DNA of 10,018 bases, taken from assembly GCA_025331435.1 (NCBI GenBank), contig JAIWNI010000357.1:1-10018 (forward strand). Direction: 5' to 3'. Source of the DNA: Choanephora cucurbitarum. Its lineage: Eukaryota; Mucoromycota; Mucoromycetes; Mucorales; Choanephoraceae. Both the position numbers and the translations under genes were made by a program. Positions 1 through 6,125 of the stretch are shown here, piece by piece (positions within the stretch are counted from its first letter, which is position 1; every line of letters begins with the position of its first letter). The notes beneath the pieces were generated by a model. It searched no databases. It saw only the letters and a list, made by a program, of their open reading frames with translations, and was not told the DNA's origin.

Positions 1-4
1 GATT

Positions 5-68
5 GTAAGTATAAGATAATCAGTTAGTCAGAAGTATCTATTGCTGATACAAATCTTTGTTCACTTAG
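5..68 (+). other. Predicted intron in the transposase gene (left window edge)
   Basis: A GTAAGT donor at 5-10, a CTGAT branch-like site at 44-48 and a TTAG acceptor ending at 68 give a 64-bp intron, the same size as the introns in the minus-strand gene at 3143-4254. Splicing joins the four exon bases 1-4 to base 69 and keeps the transposase frame open (one base plus two make a Ser codon, preceded by Asp). This indicates that coding sequence continues to the left of the window. An alternative acceptor ends at 72. Confidence 0.6.
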
Positions 69-1873
69 CTAGTAAAATTCCTTGTTCCGCCTCTGCTCAA
101 ATCATGTCAATGATGATGACAAGCATCAACAACAGCAACATTACTGACGCACAAACCGAAGCCTTTATGGAATGCTTTAATCATCTTCTCGCCTTGGGCA
201 ATGACTCTTTTCGCTTCCCAAAGTCTGTTGCAACGTTTAAGCGTAGAAGCAATTTGGATGCACTTTGTAATGATGGTATTAAGTACTTTGCTGTGTGTTC
301 AAAATGTCATAAACTATTTCCATCGAAGCAATCACCAGCTGAAAACGAATTCATTTGCAACCAGCCTTTAACAAATGCATGCTATGTACCAACCAAGTCA
401 GGCAAGTTCTGCGACGGTGTCGTTTACAAGATGTCTGAAGGATCGAACCCAAAGCCAATTGCGCAAAAGGAGTATCCTTACTGTTCTATTATCGCAACAT
501 TGAAAAAGTTCTTTCTTCGTCGTGGATTCGCTAACAAGATTACTGAATGGAAGTCCAGACATGTTGTAGAAGGCTTTCTCCTGGACTTGTATGATGCCAC
601 CAATTTTTCAGAATTCAAATCATCACCTAGTGATAACACTCCTTTCGTTTCGCAGTCGGACTACAACCTTCTATTGACTCTAAACATTGATTGGTTTAGC
701 CCTTTCAACAACAACCACAGTGTTGGATGTATTTACCTTACCATTCAAAACATAACCAAGTCAAGTGGCCGAGACGATAAGGAAAATATGATTCTTGTTG
801 GTGTGATCCCAGGGCCAAGTGAACCTCCTACCACGGCTATAAATCATTACTTGGAACCATTAGTTGATGACCTATTGATGCTTTTGGAAGGAGTCGAAAT
901 GAAGATGATTTTCAATGATGGGTCTATCAAGGCAGAAAAAGTCAAGGCATGTTTGGGAACTGTCAGTTCAGACTTACCTGCTACGAAAAAATTGGCTGGA
1001 AGCAAGTCCTTCAATAGTAGTTACGGCTGTCACCTTTGCAAGACTTTTTTTCCACGAATTGACTGTCCAGGAAATAAAAGGGATTATTGCCAATGGGACT
1101 GTGACAACTGGGTCAAGAGAACGACTGAAGAGACTAGGGCCGATTCTGAGGCATGGTTGAACGCTAAAACCATAAAAGAAAGGGAAGCTCTTGAGAACAA
1201 AAACGGTGTACGTTACTCTGTTCTCTTTCGCTTACCATACTTTTCGTACGACTTGATCGCAATAGAACCTATGCACGCTCTTTATCTTGGTGTCTCAAAA
1301 ACTGTCTTGCGTAAAGTGGTACCAACAAATGGGTTCAAAGTCATTCAAGAGCACATGCAGCAGTATTTTGATTTCAACCCATACGCTCCTGGAGGCCCAA
1401 TGTCTAAGAATCTGACCAAAGATGACTTAGGTTATATCAAAGCCGTTGAATTGAAAGATTTCATGACTACCATGGCAGCAAACCTTCTTCGTCCTCTTCT
1501 GGAAACAGACACTTATAAAGAAGTGATGCTCCTCATCAAAGCCTTGAGACTACTCGACGGACACGCAATCAAAGTCAGTGATATTGACGAAATACACCAG
1601 AATCTTCTTGCTTTTGCCAAATCCTACCAAGCTCGCTATAAAAACCACTCTGTTCCTCCCAATTTTCATTTCATGCTGCATCTTCGGGAGTGTATTCGCA
1701 GATTTGGTCCAATCTCATGCTTTTGGGGCTTCAACTTTGAGAGAAACAATCTCTATATAAAAAATATTAACACTAACCATAAGCAAGGCTTCGAAAAAAC
1801 ATATATGCGCCGAATGCAGTCCATTATTTTTGCTCACGATTCTGAAATCGTTCAACACTACACCAGCTCGTAA
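69..1873 (+). CDS. tnp2-family (CACTA-like) transposase, 5' part cut off by the window edge
   Basis: Catalytic protein of a CACTA-like DNA transposon, expected to act in the nucleus by cutting element ends. The frame is open from before the intron acceptor at 68 to the TAA at 1871-1873. The first ATG in the exon is at 104 (589 aa from there), but the gene probably starts upstream because an intron at 5-68 joins in frame. Numbering from that ATG: a CxxCH motif near residues 65-69 (VCSKCH); first likely catalytic Asp in NIDWF at D196; GVIPGPSEP block near 235; second Asp in SSDLPA at D290; a YGCHLC zinc-type pair C309/C312; EPMHALYLG at 388-396, the usual DPMHxLFLG block; and the FER glutamate at E546 close to the end. 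These blocks in this order are the tnp2/Transposase_21 signature. Oddities: Glu replaces the usual Asp of the DxxH motif, and the protein ends soon after the FER block, without the C-terminal module seen in many relatives (compare the gene at 2317). A TTG at 41 is not a credible start. Activity cannot be judged because the N-terminus is missing. Confidence 0.85.
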
Positions 1874-1974
1874 AGCGTTCATCTCTCTCTTTCTGCTCTT
1901 CTCGTTGTTACTTTTGCTTCGTCTGTTATACTTTTTCTCTCTTATCGCTAGTTGTTCTCTTTACATTCCAAATC

Positions 1975-1980
1975 AATAAA
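1975..1980 (+). terminator. Poly(A) signal AATAAA after the transposase gene
   Basis: AATAAA lies 102 bp after the transposase stop codon, following a T/C-rich 3' region. It supports the transposase ORF ending as its own transcript rather than running into the gene at 2317. Short signal, so moderate confidence. Confidence 0.45.
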
Positions 1981-2150
1981 ATAATATCATAGACATATTT
2001 CGTAAATCTGTTGTTTTTTTAGTGAGGCTGTTTTCTATGACAGACTTTGCAACTGAATCTAATGCGGTCATATTCGTCTTTCGTCGTTGTTTGATGCTCT
2101 ATACAAGCTGCTCGTTTTCCAAATAGTGTGTTCATTTAACCAGCAACAGG

Positions 2151-2316
2151 TATATATGTTGTAGTTAAAAGTGTGAGAAAAGTAAAAGAAAAGGATTGGA
2201 AACAAAAAACCGTGTTACTGAAAAAATAAAAGGATTTCGTCATCAGAATTATAAGATTCAATCAGAGTCGCATCTCTTTCATTTTTCTTTCTTTTACTTT
2301 TTTATAACTTTTTACA
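2151..2316 (+). promoter_or_regulatory. Likely promoter and pyrimidine-rich leader of the 2317 gene
   Basis: TATATAT at 2151-2157 is a possible TATA box. A C/T-rich tract at about 2270-2313 runs almost to the ATG, as is common in fungal 5' leaders. An in-frame TAA at 2305-2307 and the absence of any AG between it and the ATG mean that no spliced exon can enter this frame just upstream, so translation most simply starts at 2317. The interval 1874-2316 shows no other coding sequence. Confidence 0.45.
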
Positions 2317-3096
2317 ATGGACAAGCGCACTAGAGAACTCATCAAGAAAATCGCTCGTATGAACCACGGTTTTAAGGCCGAGAAGCATGACGAAAACGAA
2401 AGTGAAGACACCATGCACGAGAACGTACCTATTTTAATCAATGAACCATTTTCTCTATTGGACCTGATTAAGCTTTCAGAAATCAACGGTGACCCAAAGG
2501 GGTTTGAGCGACTATCTGTGAATGGCTATGTTCACATTCCTTGGGCCAAAAGCGAGACTTTGCGCCTGAAAGACAATGAGCTTGAATGCTTGAAGTTGTA
2601 TTACGAGAGACAGTACGACACTCAGATTATTGTCAACAACAAGATCAGAAAATTCAAAAAAATTCAAGTTTTGGGCTATACCTACGAATCTCGTTTAGCA
2701 GGAAGACAGTCGGCAATCTACTTTAACGCTTACCGATGCAACGACGTAGATGTGGATGACTTGGAAGGTGTGGACATGACACATACTGACGAACATTTGC
2801 GAGCAGGTGCAATCAGTTTTTTCTTTCAGCATACTGCCGAATTCGAAGAAGACGGAGAGACATTTCGTCTTAATCACTACTTTGCTTTCGTTGAATGGTA
2901 CAAAAATCCTCGTACTGGAATAGAAGACCTTCAATCCCACACTGGTGAAACTATGCGCCCTTTCAGAAAAGAATTTGAAAAGATGGGGTCTTATTCAGTT
3001 CTTCCAATACAGAAACTATATACACCCATTCATATCGAACGTCTTCCAATTCAAGGGATCATAGTTACGGCTGACTTTCCAAGACGATACATATAA
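2317..3096 (+). CDS. Transposon-encoded 259-aa protein, probable detached C-terminal module of a tnp2 transposase
   Basis: No enzymatic function can be assigned. The N-terminal 45 residues are charged and low in hydrophobics. The rest is a compact mixed alpha/beta-looking domain with NELECLKLYYERQY near 88-101, a GRQSAIYFNAY segment near 128-138, GAISFFFQHTAEFEEDG near 163-179 and LNHYFAFVEWYK near 185-196. From memory of fungal tnp2 proteins, a segment of this kind (a YLxxYY block, then R.S..N, then FF.H and a FAxVxWY block) follows the tnp2 core in the same polypeptide; a database search would be needed to confirm this. Here it has its own ATG, its own TATA-like leader and an upstream in-frame stop, 443 bp after the transposase stop. 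It is in the same orientation as the transposase and convergent with the gene at 3143-4254. Its stop codon overlaps an AATAAA signal. Codon use and composition match the transposase. Alternatives: an independent accessory gene of the element, or a relic of a broken fusion. Confidence 0.72.
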   Translation: MDKRTRELIKKIARMNHGFKAEKHDENESEDTMHENVPILINEPFSLLDLIKLSEINGDPKGFERLSVNGYVHIPWAKSETLRLKDNELECLKLYYERQYDTQIIVNNKIRKFKKIQVLGYTYESRLAGRQSAIYFNAYRCNDVDVDDLEGVDMTHTDEHLRAGAISFFFQHTAEFEEDGETFRLNHYFAFVEWYKNPRTGIEDLQSHTGETMRPFRKEFEKMGSYSVLPIQKLYTPIHIERLPIQGIIVTADFPRRYI

Positions 3097-3115
3097 TAAA
3101 AACAGTATATTTATT
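3095..3115. terminator. Back-to-back poly(A) signals of two convergent genes
   Basis: Forward AATAAA at 3095-3100 shares its first two bases with the TAA stop of the 2317 gene. TTTATT at 3110-3115 is AATAAA on the minus strand, 28 bp past the stop codon of the minus-strand gene. An A-run at 3118-3129 reads as a U-tract for minus transcripts. The 46-bp space between the two stop codons therefore ends both transcripts, which must overlap slightly. Confidence 0.6.
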
Positions 3116-3142
3116 TACAAAAAAAAAAGCAGCAAAAGGAAC

Positions 3143-4254
3143 TTAGACATCAGCAAAGTCAACACCCCAAGCAGGTAGCTTGCGCAAGTCTTGCATGTTG
3201 ACGTTTGGGCGATGATGATATGTTCGATCGCTCATTTGAGGTACTTCATATCTAGGATTCAAAGCTTTGTTATTCTGGTGTCTGATGTCATCCAATTGAT
3301 CGAAAAACTGCTCGCACTATTAAGAAGTTTCATGTCAGTTATATTAGGAATATCATAGCAAGGTGAGTGACAATACTTACTTCAATACTTCGATAAATTG
3401 GGGCTTTTCTAACAAAAATAGGCTTGTCAGAATCATCGTAACCATCTTCTCTATCTGAGGTCATATCAGAAATCAAAAGAGCTTTGTAATCCTCAGCCGG
3501 ACGAGGGAGATCTGACAACTTTGATCTATGATTTTCAAAGATGTCCAATCGTCTGGCCAAGATCTAGATAAACAAAGGTAAATATAAGTGTGTTTTAAAT
3601 TGCATTGACTAAAAGTATTACATGATTCTTGCGAGTGGCATATCTGTTCTTTAAAGTTGCAGCGTTTAGCTGCTCCTCTGTCATTTGCTGCTTGCTTGCT
3701 CTTTTCTTGCAACTTTTGTAGCGTTGGTTGAGCTTGCTCTTAACAAAGGCTTGCATATCTTCCCGAAGCCAAACGTGATTGCGAGTTAAGATGAGGACTT
3801 CCGTGTCCACAAAGAAATCTTCAGTGATTGCCTTCACCTTTTTGCTGTTGTTGGCCCCACGCATTAAAGTCTCGCCAAGATCCCAGCCATCTGCACCCAC
3901 ATGCTTCTTTTCTATTCGTTTGACAATTTGCTATTGTTGGAGAAATTAGAAATCATCATCGACAATAAGATGTAGTCCACTTACTCTCAACGACTCCAAC
4001 TCAATCTCAGAACCAGGAAAGCCAAACAACTTGTCATTTTCACGTTGCTTCTTCAACATGGCGTCAAGTTCTTGATTTTTTCTTTTGAGAGCTACGATTT
4101 CAGCTCTGTCTTCCTCACGTTCTCTTGTCAAGCGGGAAACAGCTACCTCCAGGTCGGTGATTCTGCGATCAGATACGGCACTACGTGCGGTAGGAATACG
4201 AGTGGCAGTTTGAACAGTGGGGATACCGTTGGTGGAAGAAGAGTTAATGGACAT
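3143..4254 (-). CDS. Four-exon gene for a 311-aa coiled-coil protein, probable accessory protein of the transposon
   Basis: Exons read 4254-3985, 3930-3622, 3563-3381 and 3316-3143 (270, 309, 183 and 174 nt). All three introns are phase 0: 54 bp (GTAAGT donor at 3984, CTAAT branch, TAG), 58 bp (GTAATA donor at 3621) and 64 bp (GTAAGT donor at 3380, CTGAC branch, TAG). The joined frame has no internal stop. The start is a true ATG with a TATA box 65 bp upstream. Domains: Ser/Thr-rich 1-28; coiled coil about 31-75 (leucine/isoleucine heptads with many E, K and R); a GADGWDLGETL block near 100-110; a Lys/Arg-rich segment about 150-175; RRLDIFENHRSKL near 197-209; an acidic SD-rich stretch 225-239 followed by APIYRS; and a C-terminal tail ending PAWGVDFADV. 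I do not recognise a named family; similar uncharacterised proteins with an acidic SDxE stretch followed by a W/Y-R-S motif are, as I recall, common in fungi. The coiled coil plus basic region beside the transposase genes suggests a self-associating DNA-binding helper like plant TnpA, but that is inference. Confidence 0.75.
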
Positions 4255-4318
4255 TGTTAAGATATTTGTATTGAAATAATAGTAAAGAGATCAATCGATC
4301 AAAACTTGACAGCATGTA

Positions 4319-4324
4319 TTTATA
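4319..4324 (-). promoter_or_regulatory. TATA box of the minus-strand four-exon gene
   Basis: The forward bases TTTATA read TATAAA on the minus strand, 65 bp upstream of the ATG at 4254. Spacing and sequence fit a core promoter. The AT-rich leader between them has no upstream ATG on the minus strand close to the start. Confidence 0.5.
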
Positions 4325-4555
4325 CGATTTTTTCAAGTAAGTACAGAGAAAATTTAAACCGAGAGAGTACAAGGTAATTCTGTTGAGTCCAAATTGTTTA
4401 AAGTCGAATTACAAATAAAATCCTTTTTCAATTTTTTTTCCTTTTTCTTCTTTTCTTTACTTTTAACTGGTTCTTGGTAATGTACTCTCTTTTTAAATGA
4501 AGCTTTCAATCTAAATATAATATTTTGGTCCAAAGGTAAAATAGGCAATAACAAG

Positions 4556-5068
4556 ATGCACTTGCTTCTATTGGTGTTCAAGTAAAAGGTAAGTCTTTTA
4601 ACTCTTGTAAATGCTTTTACTAAGCAATATTCTTTAGCTTTATAGATGCTCTTTGCGTGGTACTCTTATTATCCTGTGATATTTGGTCCTAATGTAAGCT
4701 AATTCTCTTTGTAATCATTTCATAAAAACTAACGTTTATATATTTACTTTAGATGCTCACTCAGAAAGGCCTCTTTGTATGTCATTGGTATACTGCTTTT
4801 CCAACTTCAAAGGTAAGGAATTTTTTTAAATTTACTTATGAGCATCAAAAACTAATTTGTATTTTGTAAAACTTGTAGTGTGAAGTAGTATCTTTATTTA
4901 GCTGCTCTTTTACTGAGACTCCTTTCTGCTGGTGTGATTCCTAGTTCAAGAAGTAACCTGCAATGCGTATCCATTCAAGTCTTTTCAGAAGCTGCAAGCA
5001 AGAGCAGCATTCTAGGTAGTAGCAAAGCAGGCTTCGAAAATGTGGCTGAATCTATGGGATACAGGTAA
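4556..5068 (+). pseudogene. Multi-intron transcription unit with unresolved reading frame
   Basis: Intron-like signals recur in order. Intron A, 4589-4637 or 4645: GTAAGT donor, TACTAA branch at 4618-4623. Intron B, 4694-4752: GTAAGC donor, CTAAC at 4729-4733, TTTAG. Intron C, 4813-4878 or 4901: GTAAGG donor, CTAAT at 4852-4856, acceptor TGTAG or TTTAG. Exon-like pieces are 4556-4588, 4646-4693, 4753-4812 and 4902-5068. With acceptor 4901 the last piece is open for 54 codons to the TAA at 5066-5068, and the 60-bp piece before it is open in the matching phase. In that same phase the 48-bp piece ends with an in-frame TAA at 4690-4692, the only stop in the chain. A different phase from the ATG at 4646 is open for 58 codons through acceptor 4878 to a TAG. 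No product is recognised. It may be a decayed gene, a spliced noncoding RNA, or chance signals in AT-rich DNA; it also crosses a transposon-end copy at 4861-4880. Confidence 0.3.
4861..4880 (-). repeat. First copy of the CACTA-type terminal sequence
   Basis: Forward ATTTTGTAAAACTTGTAGTG; read inwards from position 4880 it begins CACTACAAG, the classic start of CACTA (En/Spm-type) termini. It matches the copy at 5732-5759 at 19 of 20 positions once an 8-T length difference is gapped. It may be the original right end of the element holding the three transposon genes, or an internal duplicate. The bases after 4880 are TGA. Confidence 0.5.
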
Positions 5069-5124
5069 GGAAGGGAAGGGATCCCGGTATTTTCCAGCCA
5101 AAAAAAGCACCAATGAAGCGGTGA

Positions 5125-5446
5125 ATAGTAGTAGTTTTTGGGCTATATATAGTACATTTTTTATTAAATAAACCAATAATACAAGAGAATAAGCAAGCGT
5201 TTTATTGCACCATTTGTATTGCTATTCCCGATTGTGCAATGTCTAAAATAGAATGCCTAAAAAGGAAGGCAATATGTGCCAAATAAAGGATACATCTTTA
5301 AACCAAGGTCAAATCGTAAAGAAGTGTGTTTCAATAATTGTGTAAAATGTAACGCTAAGGAACCTATGAAATGTCTCTATCCAAGATCCGAAGGATGTAC
5401 AAAATCTAAAAAGGCAATCGAAATGAATAAAAATGATAAATTTTGA
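5125..5446 (+). pseudogene. Cys-rich reading frame broken by one frameshift
   Basis: Two overlapping frames: 5125-5286 (ends in TAA, no ATG before 5239) and 5261-5446 (61 codons to TGA, entered after a TAA at 5258-5260, no ATG near its start). The first carries YCTIC followed by further Cys, spaced C-x2-C-x5-C-x6-C-x6-C. The second carries CFNNCVKC, then KCLYP and EGC, i.e. C-x3-C-x2-C-x7-C-x7-C, and ends in a Lys-rich tail. A length change of one base in the five-A run at 5259-5263 would connect the two frames. The Cys spacing suggests a zinc-binding module; CxxC-x7-CxY loosely recalls the second half of a fungal Zn2Cys6 cluster, but the first half does not fit. There is no credible start and no known family. 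It sits between the two terminal-sequence copies, just before the repeat array. Confidence 0.35.
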
Positions 5447-5468
5447 CGAATGGAAATAAAGGGAAGGC

Positions 5469-5742
5469 CTGTGATTGACAATGGAAAGTGGCGATCAAAG
5501 GGGGAATACATGGTCTAATTGACAAAAAGACACTGCTTATAAACTGGCGATTAGGGTCTGTATTTACCTGTTTTATGACAATTAGATGCTGTGATTGACA
5601 ATTCTTCAAGCGGCATAAAACTGGCATAAAACTGTCGATTAGCCTCCTTATGCGAATGTTCATATATTTTTCGGAGTAGGGCGTCTGATCGACAGTGTCA
5701 TATTCAGGGCGAATAAGGGGTATATTTACCCATTTTGTGAAA
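5469..5742. repeat. Subterminal repeat array of a CACTA-like element
   Basis: At least six copies of a core near TRATYGACART: forward at 5472-5482, 5516-5526, 5592-5602 and 5686-5696; reverse at 5543-5553 and 5632-5641; and a weaker reverse copy at 5576-5584. CTGTGATTGACAAT occurs exactly twice (5469-5482, 5589-5602). CTAATCGACAGT (reverse, 5631-5642) and CTGATCGACAGT (5685-5696) form an inverted pair. GGCATAAAACT is tandem (5612-5622, 5623-5633). A second family, TATTTACCYRTTTTRTGAMA, occurs at 5561-5580 and 5723-5742. Dense short repeats in both orientations next to a CACTA terminus are what TnpA-type proteins bind in known CACTA elements. Here the binding role is inference. Confidence 0.65.
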
Positions 5743-5759
5743 CTTTTTTTTTTGTAGTG
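5732..5759 (-). mobile_element. Right terminus of a CACTA-like transposon
   Basis: Read inwards from 5759 the strand starts CACTACAA, then an A-run (ten A in all), then GTTTCACAAAAT. This is the second copy of the sequence at 4861-4880 and lies directly outside the subterminal repeats, which makes 5759 the better candidate for an element boundary. The flanking bases 5760-5762 (AGG) would be the target-site duplicate if it is 3 bp, as usual for CACTA elements; the left partner lies outside the window, so the boundary cannot be verified here. Confidence 0.55.
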
Positions 5760-5792
5760 AGGGTCTTGAAGTGCTGGTGTTCAGAAGTAGTG

Positions 5793-6125
5793 ATGACAAA
5801 CGAGGTTGTTACAAGAAGTAGTGCAAGAGAAAAAGAGTGTCAAGAAAAATTGTGTGTTCTTAGATCGGCTCTTCAATTGGGATTGAAGAAAATGGGTGTT
5901 GATTATGATGCCATATGTACCTGTCAAGTGAATCTATCTGTTGTATCAAGTTGTTGTCTCTTCTCTTTGTCTGTTTCCCTGTTACTATCTTTTGTCTCTA
6001 TTGTTATTCTGTATATTATATCTTTTGTTGTCTCTACTCATTTATCCTTTTGCTTATCACTACGGCGCATATTAAAACTCAGTTTACATTTTTTATATGA
6101 AAACTTACAGAATATTTTGCTCTGA
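5793..6125 (+). CDS. Weak hypothetical frame beside the transposon end
   Basis: ATG at 5793, stop at 6123-6125, 110 codons. The first 46 or so codons have gene-like composition (TRSSAREKECQEKLCVLRSA, then LQLGLKKMGVDYDAICTC). The rest is translated from a T/C-rich tract and reads as low-complexity hydrophobic sequence, so it is probably not protein. No family is recognised. It could be the remains of an exon next to a 3' or intronic pyrimidine tract. It begins 33 bp outside the proposed transposon end, so it would belong to the flanking DNA. Confidence 0.18.
   Translation: MTNEVVTRSSAREKECQEKLCVLRSALQLGLKKMGVDYDAICTCQVNLSVVSSCCLFSLSVSLLLSFVSIVILYIISFVVSTHLSFCLSLRRILKLSLHFLYENLQNILL
5945..6058 (+). 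repeat. Pyrimidine-rich low-complexity tract
   Basis: About 115 bp dominated by T and C with recurring TTGTCTCT and TTTTGTCTCT words. Could be a leader or intron tract of an unidentified gene, or neutral low-complexity DNA. It explains the long hydrophobic translation in the frame at 5793-6125. Confidence 0.4.

Noticed and set aside
41..103. Extension of the transposase to a TTG start at 41
   Set aside because: Non-ATG starts are unlikely in a fungal nuclear gene; the segment to 68 reads better as the 3' part of an intron.
915..1760. Short forward frames at 915-1160 and 1578-1760
   Set aside because: Out-of-frame shadows inside the well-supported transposase.
1856..1866. CACTACACC as a possible left transposon end
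   Set aside because: It lies inside the transposase reading frame just before its stop and does not continue like the terminal sequences at 4861 and 5732. CACTA at 4182, 6056 and 6906 fails for the same sequence reason.
2262..2940. Minus-strand frames at 2262-2486 and 2695-2940
   Set aside because: Antisense to the 259-aa gene, with no intron or promoter support and poor composition.
4045..4260. Forward frame of 71 codons
   Set aside because: Antisense shadow of exon 1 of the minus-strand four-exon gene.
4354..4581. Minus-strand Lys-rich frame
   Set aside because: Starts at TTG and owes its Lys run to a poly-pyrimidine tract; no homology recognised.
5406..5663. Minus-strand 85-codon frame
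   Set aside because: Overlaps the subterminal repeat array and translates its repeats; starts at a poor codon context and has no recognisable domain.
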